Source: JAGVSR01 sp963742405
Lineage (GTDB): Bacteria; Pseudomonadota; Alphaproteobacteria; Rhizobiales; Hyphomicrobiaceae
Assembly (NCBI GenBank): GCA_963742405.1
Contig: CAVUMB010000007.1
Span: forward strand, 620,001-684,000
Direction: 5' to 3'
Length of the DNA: 64,000 nt
Numbering within the stretch: the stretch's first letter is position 1; each line of letters begins with the position of its first letter. This document shows positions 42,433 to 55,260 of this stretch, piece by piece. The notes below the pieces were generated by a model. The model worked only from the letters and a program-made list of their open reading frames with translations. It was not told the origin of the DNA and made no database searches. The translations under genes and the position numbers were made by a program.

Positions 42433-44454
42433 CTAGCGGCTCGCGGTCATCACCGGTGCGCGGCGCATCAACTCTTCAATGCGCGCCCGCTCACGCTGGA
42501 AATCACCCAGGTCCTTGCCGGCGAGTTTGCGTTCCCGTGGCACCTGGATCGACAGTGGATCGACAAAGCGTGTGTTGATCAGCACTTCGTAATGCAGATG
42601 CGGACCAGATGACAGGCCCGTTGATCCCACATATCCAATGACCTGACCCTGTCGCACCTTTAGTCCCGGCTGCATGCCTGGAGCGATGCGGCTCATGTGA
42701 CTGTAAGCGGTCTGATATCCGTTGGCGTGTTTGATGCGTACGTAATTGCCGTTGTAGCTCTTGTGCCGAGCCTCCTCCACGGTACCCGTGCCCGCAGCAA
42801 GAATAGGCGTGCCGACCGGCGCTGCCCAGTCGACACCCGTGTGCATCTTTCGAATGCCCAGCAAGGGATGGTAACGCACGCCAAAGCCGGATGTCAGGCG
42901 AAGATCTTCGCCGCGGATTGGCTTGCGCATAAGAAATTTGCGCGAGTTGTTACCCTCCTTATCGTAGTAATCGACAACGCCATCTGAGGAGCGAAAACGG
43001 AAGTAGCCCATCGCGTCGCCACCGCTTGAGATCGCCGTATATAGCAATTCTCCCGGCGGACCGTCGGCGCCGTTTTCTTGTTTCAAATCGAAAAAGAATT
43101 CGGCCGTGTCGTCGGCCCGCAACCGCCGGCGGAAGTCCGTTTCCGAAGCATGCACGCGCAGAATTTGCTGGATCGTATCTGTAGGCACCTGTTGCACGAG
43201 ACTGGCGTGATAGAGACTGGCGTAGAGCGTTGAGCCTGGGCCGGCGTCGGACGATGCCAAACGGCCGGGCGTGAAATCTTGCTGCGGCAGGGTTGCCGAC
43301 GCGACGAACTCGCCACTGGCGCTACGCGCAACCGTCACGAGATGCTCATGTCCGTCGCCGAAAACTGAGATGCGCGTCGGTTCAAGCTTGTTCGCGTCAT
43401 CAAGCGAGGGGACAAGCGTCACGTGTACTTCTTGGCCAGAATTTAAATTTTCCTCGCGGAAAATCGTATCGGCTGAAGCAAGCATTTCGCGCACGACCCA
43501 GGTCTCGGCTCCGGTTGCAGCGAGTATTTTGGCAAGCGTATCTCGCGGACCCACCTTGACGACCCGCGTTTGCTGACCTTCCAACTCCGTCACCGTGTCG
43601 TCGGCGTCGACGACTGTTTTCGGCAGGATCGTTGTGTAGGGTTGCGATGCTTCCGCTGCTGGCTGCGCATTTGCCCCGGCTTCGATCAGAGGCGTGTCCG
43701 GCGAATCGTCGTCGTTGGGCACATCGAAGTTCGCGCGCTGAACAAGATCGTCGACTTCCCGGCTGTCGAGTTCTTGACCGTCTTCGCCGGGTAGAAAGCC
43801 ACCCAGCAATTCAACGACGCGGACGGAAACATCGCTACGCGCAGCATTCGAATCCGCATCGCGATTGCTGGCGACCGGCTTGTTGTCCGCGTACAGTTTG
43901 AGTGGATTAAACGGAGGAATAACGTCGGCATAATTCGCCGGAACAGGCGCCAATCGAGAAACGATGCGCACATAAGGCTTGGCAAAAATATATTCGCGCC
44001 CATTGCGCCGCTGCTTCAGCGTTTCATGGATGATGAAGCGCATCGACGTGGCGCCGGGCGTGGTTTGCATCCGGTCGGTTTTCGCGATGGCCCAGTTCAG
44101 GCCGTCATCGGGACGGTGCGGCGCCGGCATCGGGACGACAGCGGCGTCCATGCGAATGCGCTCGAGTGTTGGCATTCGTCCCTCGGCAACGTCGCGCGGA
44201 TCGGTCGAGCCGTAGATCACGACCACGATTGCGACCGCGCCAACCGCTGCGGCCAGGCACGTGCTCAAAAGCCAGCGGAACCGGCCACTTTGACGGCTGT
44301 CGGCGTGGTCGGCGGCATAGACGTCGGCCCGCGCCGCTCGTCCTCGCGACCCGCGGTAGAGGTGCGGTAGGCCTTTGGGCTGATCGGCGGAACGGACGCG
44401 GGCCGGGCGCATGCCCGGCCGCAAATACGGCCGATGTCTGAAGTGCTGAACCAA
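42433..44454 (-). CDS. M23 family metallopeptidase, membrane-anchored
   Basis: Peptidoglycan endopeptidase of the M23 (LytM) family. An N-terminal signal anchor (WLLSTCLAAAVGAVAIVVVIY) is followed by a long periplasmic region with an SH3/LysM-like part (VVKVGPRDTLAKILAATGAE), a Csd3-like segment and the catalytic domain LTSGFGVRYHPLLG, HTGVDWAAPVGTP, HxH in GPHLHYEVL. The zinc ligands are therefore intact. TTG 44454 is taken as the start because a strong purine tract (GGAGGTGAGG) stands just before it; ATG 44493 would add 13 residues and include that tract. The family cleaves D-Ala-mDAP cross-bridges or acts as a LytM activator in cell division. Confidence 0.88.
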   Translation of the reverse strand: MVQHFRHRPYLRPGMRPARVRSADQPKGLPHLYRGSRGRAARADVYAADHADSRQSGRFRWLLSTCLAAAVGAVAIVVVIYGSTDPRDVAEGRMPTLERIRMDAAVVPMPAPHRPDDGLNWAIAKTDRMQTTPGATSMRFIIHETLKQRRNGREYIFAKPYVRIVSRLAPVPANYADVIPPFNPLKLYADNKPVASNRDADSNAARSDVSVRVVELLGGFLPGEDGQELDSREVDDLVQRANFDVPNDDDSPDTPLIEAGANAQPAAEASQPYTTILPKTVVDADDTVTELEGQQTRVVKVGPRDTLAKILAATGAETWVVREMLASADTIFREENLNSGQEVHVTLVPSLDDANKLEPTRISVFGDGHEHLVTVARSASGEFVASATLPQQDFTPGRLASSDAGPGSTLYASLYHASLVQQVPTDTIQQILRVHASETDFRRRLRADDTAEFFFDLKQENGADGPPGELLYTAISSGGDAMGYFRFRSSDGVVDYYDKEGNNSRKFLMRKPIRGEDLRLTSGFGVRYHPLLGIRKMHTGVDWAAPVGTPILAAGTGTVEEARHKSYNGNYVRIKHANGYQTAYSHMSRIAPGMQPGLKVRQGQVIGYVGSTGLSSGPHLHYEVLINTRFVDPLSIQVPRERKLAGKDLGDFQRERARIEELMRRAPVMTASR

Positions 44455-44886
44455 GTGGTTCCCCTCACCTCCGACAACGCACACCTGCGCCATTGTCGAA
44501 GACTTTGCCTTCTTGCCCCACCGCGAGCGCGCGCCCCGTACTCTGACTGTCGGTGGTTCGCTGTCCCTGGGTCAATCAAAACGGCTGCTTTTCGGGCTCT
44601 TTTGTGGCGGTTCCCGCATCCTGAGGTGAGCAACGGTGATTTGGGGCACCCGACGCCGATACGATTTTCAATCTACCCGCTCCCCATTTTCACCGCCGGG
44701 CCGTCCCGTTTGGACGTCGCCTAGGCCCACGGATAGCCCGAGACGGTCAAACTTTTGCCTCGCCGGCCGCGCCCGACGCCTCAGATCGCACCAAACGCGG
44801 CCCTGTGGATAACCACGAAAACTGTTGCAAATCAGCATGTTGACAAGTACGCAGCCGCAAATATCAAGAAATTTTAAAAACGCTTG

Positions 44887-44915
44887 TTGACACCGGAGCC
44901 CTGTTTCTATTTATT
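44887..44915 (+). promoter_or_regulatory. Candidate rRNA operon promoter
   Basis: TTGACA (44887-44892) and TTTATT (44910-44915) are separated by 17 bases, in an AT-rich context about 400 bases before 16S. It is the best sigma-70 promoter in this upstream region. Confidence 0.65.
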
Positions 44916-45066
44916 CGGTCTTCGTCGGGGCGCCACGGTGCTTCGCCGGCCCGCGACGGGCATCGCTCTTCTCGAACCCTCGGTTCTCTGCCGGGTCTAC
45001 CCGGAGGGAGCCCTGTTGTGTCGAAAGCCAGTCTATCAAGACTGGCTCGCGAACGTGTCGTTGGTC

Positions 45067-45078
45067 TGCTCTTTGAAA
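45067..45078 (+). promoter_or_regulatory. boxA-like antitermination site
   Basis: TGCTCTTTGAAA closely resembles the rRNA boxA consensus and lies in the leader between promoter and 16S. Confidence 0.7.
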
Positions 45079-45292
45079 TTTGAAAACGGAAGAAAGAGAA
45101 ACGCAGGCGGCGGAGTCCTGGCGAGATCTCGAGCCCTCACGGGTTCAAGGTCGACAGATACTCTGGCGATATCTGCGTTTCAATACCATCACCATAATGC
45201 GCGGCCAGCAATGGAAGCGTATTGTGTGAAGGTGCCCGTGACGCAGTAATATCCTTGGAGATACCTCCAAGCCGATCCAGAAATCATACTTT

Positions 45293-46782
<1,490 letters not shown>

Positions 46783-46933
46783 GAGCGAGTAGATGCCGGT
46801 CTCTTCGGAGACCACCAGCACTCTCACTCTCATTAGAATATCGGGACCAGGAAAGGTATCGACCTGGTTCTTAGAAAAACACGCGGGGCACCGCCGTCTT
46901 CGTTTCTCTTTCTTCACATGGATGCACGCTTAA

Positions 46934-47010
46934 GGGCCTGTAGCTCAGTTGGTTAGAGCGCGCGCTTGATAAGCGTGAGGTCGGAAGTTCAAATCTTCCC
47001 AGGCCCACCA
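46934..47010 (+). tRNA. tRNA-Ile (GAU)
   Basis: 77-nt cloverleaf with encoded CCA; anticodon GAU in the loop CTTGATAAG; T-loop TTCAAAT. Standard rRNA spacer tRNA. Confidence 0.97.
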
Positions 47011-47077
47011 TTGTCTCGCATTGCGCGAACCGATGTTGGGTTGGAGGCTTTGAATGACCTATGATCCCGAAAGGATT

Positions 47078-47153
47078 GGGGCCATAGCTCAGCTGGGAGA
47101 GCGGTAGCTTTGCAAGCTTCAGGTCGTCGGTTCGATCCCGTCTGGCTCCACCA
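47078..47153 (+). tRNA. tRNA-Ala (UGC)
   Basis: 76-nt cloverleaf with encoded CCA; anticodon UGC in TTTGCAA. The anticodon stem (GTAGC / GCTTC) and the T stem (GTCGG / CCGTC) each hold one U-U mismatch. Standard second spacer tRNA. Confidence 0.95.
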
Positions 47154-47493
47154 TTCTTAAAGATCGCGCGGTAACGCAGCGGTCGCATCCATGTCGAAGA
47201 GAACAAGTTTCCGCACGGGCTTCGCCCGATGCGGATCGATCCGTGACATCGTAAAGAGGGGATACACCTGGGTTGCTGGCTTTGCCGGCGACACCCGAGA
47301 GCGCTGCGAGCCGTGAGGTAAGAAGCGTGGAAGGGCTGGGGCAGATCGCAAGATTTGCTATGGCGCCGGGTATATCCTGATGAAAATTCTGGTCTTTCTG
47401 TAATGTCCATCAAGCCGAGTGTGACCTTGCCAAAACATCCTTCTCCGGGTGTTGCGGTCGGGTAAGCACAGGTGGGCATTGCTAATGAGAGCG
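47154..47493. other. tRNA-Ala to 23S spacer
   Basis: 340-base transcribed spacer. It would contain the processing stem before 23S; no further RNA gene is visible. Confidence 0.6.
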
Positions 47494-50304
<2,811 letters not shown>

Positions 50305-50368
50305 TCATTAAGCAATGCTCATCGAGAGCTGCACGGAAGACCAGAAATTTTCATCTCACAACTTCGCT

Positions 50369-50486
50369 GACCTGGTGGTTTTGGCGGGGTGGCTGCACCC
50401 GATCCCATTCCGAACTCGGCCGTGAAACGCCCCAGCGCCGATGGTACTTCGTCTTAAGACGCGGGAGAGTAGGTCGTTGCCAGGTC
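50369..50486 (+). rRNA. rrf: 5S ribosomal RNA
   Basis: 118-nt 5S RNA with closing stem GACCTGG / CCAGGTC and the conserved CCCGATCCCATTCCGAACTC loop. No initiator tRNA follows, unlike in many relatives. Confidence 0.95.
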
Positions 50487-50557
50487 TGCAAAGTTGTGAG
50501 TAGAAATAAATTCATCAGGACGCACGGTTGTGCGGCTCCCCTTTTTCAACGGATTTC

Positions 50558-50592
50558 AAAACGGCCCGCTTCTCACGAAGCGGGCCGTTTTT
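50558..50592 (+). terminator. rRNA operon terminator
   Basis: A perfect 15-bp stem (AAAACGGCCCGCTTC / GAAGCGGGCCGTTTT) with a TCAC loop and T-run, 70 bases after 5S. Confidence 0.93.
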
Positions 50593-50755
50593 CGTTGCGT
50601 GCAGCGTGGTGGTTTCGGAAATAGATATGGAAAACGCGATTGCAGTCGTTTTTTCGCGAATATCTTTTTGAACTAGAACAAGTCAAAAACATAGGGTTTG
50701 ACGAACGCCCATCGGAGCCGCCAACTGGTAAGCGCACGCCGGTCCTGGCGGGCAT

Positions 50756-50790
50756 CTGATCTCGAGACCTTGAATCTCGACTATTGGGAG
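50756..50790 (+). promoter_or_regulatory. Shared 35-bp leader element, imelysin gene copy
   Basis: Nearly identical (three mismatches in 35) to 55221-55255 before the TonB receptor gene. It contains a small hairpin TCGAGA-N7-TCTCGA and ends with the Shine-Dalgarno GGAG a few bases before the start codon. Confidence 0.8.
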
Positions 50791-50795
50791 CAACC

Positions 50796-52129
50796 ATGAA
50801 CTTGATGCGGTTTTTCGCGCGCGTTTGCGCGTCCCCATTCCATCCGGCCGGTATGGTCCTCGTGTCGCTTGGTTTGGCAGCCGGCCCGATTTCGCCGGCG
50901 TTCGCACAAACACCGACAACCTCCGCCGTGATCGCGACCTACGCCGACATCGCTGCCGCAAGTTTTTCCGACAGCTACACAGCCGCACTTGCGATGCAGG
51001 AAAAAATCGCCGGTCTTTTGTCAAAGCCAAGCCAAGCAACCCTCGCCGCCGCGCGCGAAGCCTGGATTGCCGCTCGAGTGCCCTACATGCAGACGGAAGT
51101 TTTTCGCTTTGGTAACAAGATCGTCGATGACTGGGAGGGCAAGGTCAATGCGTGGCCGCTCGACGAAGGACTGATCGATTATGTCTCGCGTGACTACACC
51201 GAGACCGACTACTCGGAAAACGAAGCGTACGCGATCAACGTGATCGCCAACAAAACACTGAAAATTGCTGGCGAAACGATTGACGCGTCCCAAATCACGC
51301 CGCAGCTCCTGGTCCGCAAACTACACGAGGCAGGTGGCGTCGAAGCCAACGTTGCGACGGGTTATCATGCCATCGAGTTCCTCCTCTGGGGCCAGGATCT
51401 GAATGGCACCGGAAAGGGTGCGGGAGCAAGGCCCGCAACCGACTACGACCTCACCAATTGCACCGGAGGCAATTGTGAGCGTCGCGCCGAATATTTGCGC
51501 GTCGCAACGAACCTTCTCGTCGAGCAGCTCAAGCTCATGGCGGCTCACTGGTCGTCGGCCGGCGTCGCGCGCCGTGACGGTCATGAAAGATGATGGCCGG
51601 GCCGGTCTCCTGGCACTATTTACTGGTCTAGGCAGCCTGACCTACGGCGAACTTGCCGGCGAGCGCATGAAGCTTGGCCTTATGATCCACGATCCGGAAG
51701 AGGAACATGACTGCTTCTCGGACAACACCCACAACTCCCACTTTTACGACGCGGTCGGCATCCGCAATGTCTACCTCGGAACTTACAAGCGTCTCGATGG
51801 CTCGATGATCAATGGCCCGAGCGTTTCAGATCTCGTCAAAGCAAAAAATCCGGCAATTGACACCGGCGTACGCGCCGCATTGGCAACGACGATGTCCCGC
51901 ATGGGCGCGTTGAAAACTCGCGCCGAAACGATTGAGGCCTACGATCAAATGCTTGCGGAGGACAATCCGGAAGGAAATGCGGTCATTCAGTCGGCGGTTG
52001 ATGCTCTGGCGGCGCAGGCGAAGACCTTCGAGATCCGCTATTGCTGTTTTGCAGCTGGAGGGCGTTGCCTTTGAGGGGTCCGACAGTCTCGATGCGCCTG
52101 AAAAAGTTCGTGCAGATGGCAAGGGTTAA
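50796..52129 (+). pseudogene. Imelysin-family (IrpA-like) periplasmic iron-related protein, two +1 frameshifts
   Basis: A complete imelysin-family protein of about 443 aa when two frame changes are undone. Signal peptide ending PAFAQT, then VIATYADIAAASFSD, the family GxHxxE motif in GYHAIEFLLWGQDLNG, TNCTGGNCERRAEYL, GSLTYGELAGERM, EEEHDCFSDNTHN, and the C-terminal VAFEGSDSLDAPEKV. The frame shifts by +1 between about 51545 and 51590, and again by +1 near 52030-52055. ATG 50796 has GGGAG upstream. These proteins lie in iron-regulated clusters with DUF1111 and TonB receptors; their exact role in iron uptake is not settled. Confidence 0.85.
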
Positions 52130-52137
52130 GAATTGCC

Positions 52138-53484
52138 ATGAAAACAACGACCAAATCCCAGGGGTGTTGCCGACGTGATCGGTATGCGCTGCCAGCAGCT
52201 TTCGCTGCCGTCGCCATCTGCCCATGCGCAACCATCGCTTTGGCGGCAGAACCGGTCACCGGCCTTCCCGACCCTTCGATCGCAACAAGTTTGCCGGCGC
52301 ATCTGGCAGATCCCGGTGGCGCGCGCAAGGCTTTGGCCGAACGCGGCATCACAGGCGGCGCCAATTATATCGGCGAATACTTTGGCGTTGCATCCGGCGG
52401 CCTCAATCAGGATGGCCACTACGACGGCCGTCTCGAACTCTACATCGACGCCAATCTTGAAACGATGGTCGGCTGGAAGGGTCTGACATTCCACGCCAAT
52501 GCCTATCAGATCCACGGCACTGGTATTACCGCCGAGAGCCTGGGAGCGTTGATGCCTGTCAGCTACATCGAAGCCACGCCCGCGACGCGCCTTTTTGAAC
52601 TCTACCTTGAACAAAGTCTCATGGATGGGAAGGTCACGGTTCGCGTCGGCCAACTCGCCGCCGATTCCGAATTTATCATTTCCGATGGCGCGGCCGCGTT
52701 CCTCAACGGAACCTGGGGCTGGCCGTCGATCACGGCGGCCGACCTTCCGAACGGCGGCCCGGCCTATCCTTTGGCAACACCCGGTGTCCGCGTTGCCATC
52801 ACCCCCAACGACAATTACGGCGTCATGGCCGCGGTCTTTAACGGCGACGATGTCGATGATTGTCCGCCTGACGCCGACCCTCAGCGCTGCAACGATCACG
52901 GCCTTGATTTTCCATTCGGCGATGGCGCTCTCTTGATGGCGGAAGGCTTCTACAAATATGACGCCGTCGGTCTGCCCGGACGCGTTAAAATCGGCGGGTG
53001 GGTCCACACCGAAGACACAGAAAACGTTGCCGACCCGACCAGAATCGAAAGCAACAATCACGGCCTCTATCTGATCTGGGATCAACAGGTCGCGAAACTG
53101 GGCGAGGATCGCAACATTGCAATTTTTGGCCGCCTCATCGGAGCCCCGTCGGATCGCAACGAGGTCGACCTTTACGTCGAAGGTGGCGTCACGGTCACTG
53201 GACCGTTTGCAACTCGGCCTCATGATGTGTTCGGGCTTGGCTACGCCTATACACGCATTTCGGATAGCGCACGCGAAGCCGATATCGACGCCGGCAACAC
53301 AATCGTGCGCGACTACGAAGGTGTTCTCGAAGCCAGCTATACCGCTGAGATCTTGCCGGGGTTTACCATCCAGCCGGACCTCCAGTATTTCTGGAATCCC
53401 GGCGGACGTGTGCCTGACACAACCGGCACGCGCGCGGTGCAAAACGCGTTCGTGATCGGTATCCGCTCCAGCATCAATTACTGA
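52138..53484 (+). CDS. OprB-type carbohydrate-selective porin
   Basis: A 448-aa outer-membrane beta barrel of the OprB family. A long signal region ending IALAAEPV is followed by LADPGGARKALAERGITGGANYIGEYFGVASGG, HYDGRLELYIDANLET, TRLFELYLEQSLMDGKVTVRVGQ and GWPSITAADLPNGGPAYPLATPGVR, all typical. The C-terminus ends in an aromatic residue (SSINY) suited to BAM. It starts 8 bases after the imelysin gene and 5 bases before the DUF1111 gene, so it is cotranscribed with them. In this place it may pass an iron chelate or organic ligand rather than a sugar, an inference from context. Confidence 0.9.
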   Translation: MKTTTKSQGCCRRDRYALPAAFAAVAICPCATIALAAEPVTGLPDPSIATSLPAHLADPGGARKALAERGITGGANYIGEYFGVASGGLNQDGHYDGRLELYIDANLETMVGWKGLTFHANAYQIHGTGITAESLGALMPVSYIEATPATRLFELYLEQSLMDGKVTVRVGQLAADSEFIISDGAAAFLNGTWGWPSITAADLPNGGPAYPLATPGVRVAITPNDNYGVMAAVFNGDDVDDCPPDADPQRCNDHGLDFPFGDGALLMAEGFYKYDAVGLPGRVKIGGWVHTEDTENVADPTRIESNNHGLYLIWDQQVAKLGEDRNIAIFGRLIGAPSDRNEVDLYVEGGVTVTGPFATRPHDVFGLGYAYTRISDSAREADIDAGNTIVRDYEGVLEASYTAEILPGFTIQPDLQYFWNPGGRVPDTTGTRAVQNAFVIGIRSSINY

Positions 53485-53489
53485 CCTCC

Positions 53490-55022
53490 ATGAAATTCTG
53501 CCGCTCCGCTCCGATGATCGGGATTGCCGCGCTCGCGCCTATGGCCGCCGGCGCGGCCTTCGCCGTCACGGCATCGAACACGCCTTCGGATCAGCTCGTT
53601 CTCGAGCCCCCAAGTGCCCACATCCTCCAACTTGCGTCCCAAGCCGTACTCGAGCCAGGCGAGGAAAATCCCGGCGGCGGCGCCACCACGCGACGCAGTC
53701 GGATCAACCGCGATACATTTTCCCAGCCCTCGCAAGGCATCAGCTTCGAAAACGAAGGCCGCTTTCGCATCGGCAATTCGATTTTCCGCAAACTCTGGGT
53801 GACGCCGCCGTCGTCCACCGACAGCAGCGATGGCCTGGGTCCGATCTATAACGCGCGGGGCTGCCAGAATTGTCATCTGAAAGACGGACGAGGAAGTCCG
53901 CCCGTCGCGAACTTTCCGGACGACACGGCGGTCTCGATGTTCCTGCGGCTCTCCATCCCGCCGCAGACCGACGCGCAAAAACAGCTTCTGGCCGAAAAGC
54001 GCATCAACGTCGTCGCGGAGCCGACTTACGGCGGGCAATTGCAGAACTTTGCCGTTCAGGGTGTGCCGGTCGAAGGTCAGATGCGGATCGACTATACTGA
54101 TAAGCCCGTGACACTCGGCGATGGCACGCGGGTGGTTCTGCGAGATCCGAAATATAGCATTGCAGATCTCGGCTACGGTCCCCTTCACCCCGGTACGATG
54201 ATGTCGCCGCGTGTGGCCCCCCAGATGATCGGTTTGGGACTTCTCGAAGCGATCCCGGAAGCGCGCATCCGGGCACTCGCCGATCCCGAAGATGCAAACG
54301 GCGATGCCATTTCCGGACGCACGAACGAAGTTTGGTCGCACGCGCACGAAAAAATCCGCCTCGGCCGCTTCGGCTGGAAGGCCGGCAATCCGACAATCGA
54401 ACAACAGAGTGCGGAAGCCTTTGCGGGCGATATCGGTATTTCCAATCCCGTGGTCGGAATCGCGTACGGCGATTGCACGGCCGCGCAAAAAAGCTGTATC
54501 GATGCGCCCGACGGCGAAAGCTCCCGGCAAGATGGCCACGAAGTCGGCCACGACTTATTCAATCTCGTCGTGTTCTACGCACAAAACCTCGCCGTACCGC
54601 CCCGCCGCCGCGTCGATGATCCACAGACGATGGCAGGAAAGGTGCTCTTTTCAGCCGCCGGCTGCGCGGCTTGTCATACGCCCTCGCACACCACTGGTGT
54701 CGTGCCAGGCCAACCACACCTCTCAAATCAAAAAATCTGGCCCTATACAGACCTACTGCTGCACGACATGGGCGAAGGCTTGGCCGATCATCGTCCGGAA
54801 GGCGATGCTTCGGGCCAGGAATGGCGCACGCCGCCGCTGTGGGGCATCGGGCTCACTGGAGCCGTCAGCCATCACACCAACTTTCTGCATGACGGACGCG
54901 CGCGCACGATTGAGGAGGCAATTCTTTGGCACGGCGGTGAAGCGCAATCGGCGCGCGATGCCTACGCCAGACTTGTCCAGGAAGAACGCGACGCCCTCCT
55001 TGCTTTCGTAAAGTCGCTTTAA
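53490..55022 (+). CDS. DUF1111 di-heme c-type cytochrome (thiol oxidoreductase-like)
   Basis: A 510-aa exported protein of the DUF1111 family, often labelled thiol oxidoreductase and commonly paired with imelysin. Signal peptide near residues 1-30. Two heme-binding CxxCH motifs are present, CQNCHLKDG and CAACHTPSH, with distal segments GFE-like SFENEGRFRIGN, GLGLLEAIPEARI, GHDLFNLVVFYAQNLAVP and the C-terminal SHHTNFLHDGRARTIEEAI. It may oxidise or reduce iron or a chelator in the periplasm. It follows the porin gene by 5 bases. Confidence 0.9.
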   Translation: MKFCRSAPMIGIAALAPMAAGAAFAVTASNTPSDQLVLEPPSAHILQLASQAVLEPGEENPGGGATTRRSRINRDTFSQPSQGISFENEGRFRIGNSIFRKLWVTPPSSTDSSDGLGPIYNARGCQNCHLKDGRGSPPVANFPDDTAVSMFLRLSIPPQTDAQKQLLAEKRINVVAEPTYGGQLQNFAVQGVPVEGQMRIDYTDKPVTLGDGTRVVLRDPKYSIADLGYGPLHPGTMMSPRVAPQMIGLGLLEAIPEARIRALADPEDANGDAISGRTNEVWSHAHEKIRLGRFGWKAGNPTIEQQSAEAFAGDIGISNPVVGIAYGDCTAAQKSCIDAPDGESSRQDGHEVGHDLFNLVVFYAQNLAVPPRRRVDDPQTMAGKVLFSAAGCAACHTPSHTTGVVPGQPHLSNQKIWPYTDLLLHDMGEGLADHRPEGDASGQEWRTPPLWGIGLTGAVSHHTNFLHDGRARTIEEAILWHGGEAQSARDAYARLVQEERDALLAFVKSL

Positions 55023-55220
55023 TCTGCTGCGCCGAAATTTGTTGCGGCCGAGCATCAGGATGGAACGAAATCTATTTCAACCCTTTCCAGCTACGCAATA
55101 GTGCGTGGATCAATAGGCTGTTTTGAACAATTAAAAATCATAGCATTTGACTTCATTTCCTTCCGACTATTTTTAAGTCGTGTGCCACACGACTGGCACA
55201 CGTCCGGAAAAACCGGACGC

Positions 55221-55255
55221 CTGATTTCGAGACCTTGAATCTCGACCATTAGGAG
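55221..55255 (+). promoter_or_regulatory. Shared 35-bp leader element, TonB receptor copy
   Basis: Counterpart of 50756-50790 with the same hairpin and Shine-Dalgarno position. Further upstream the two regions also share TTTTGAAC and a TTTGAC promoter-like block. Confidence 0.8.
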
Positions 55256-55260
55256 ATCGA

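Larger units (their letters stand above)
44455..45292. other. rRNA operon upstream region
   Basis: About 840 bases without a supported gene. The right part holds the rRNA promoter and antitermination box listed separately and a leader hairpin at about 45254-45271. Open frames here lack family resemblance. Confidence 0.6.

Noticed and set aside
52126..53442. 438-aa open frame opposite the porin gene
   Set aside because: Complementary to a clear OprB protein; no motifs.
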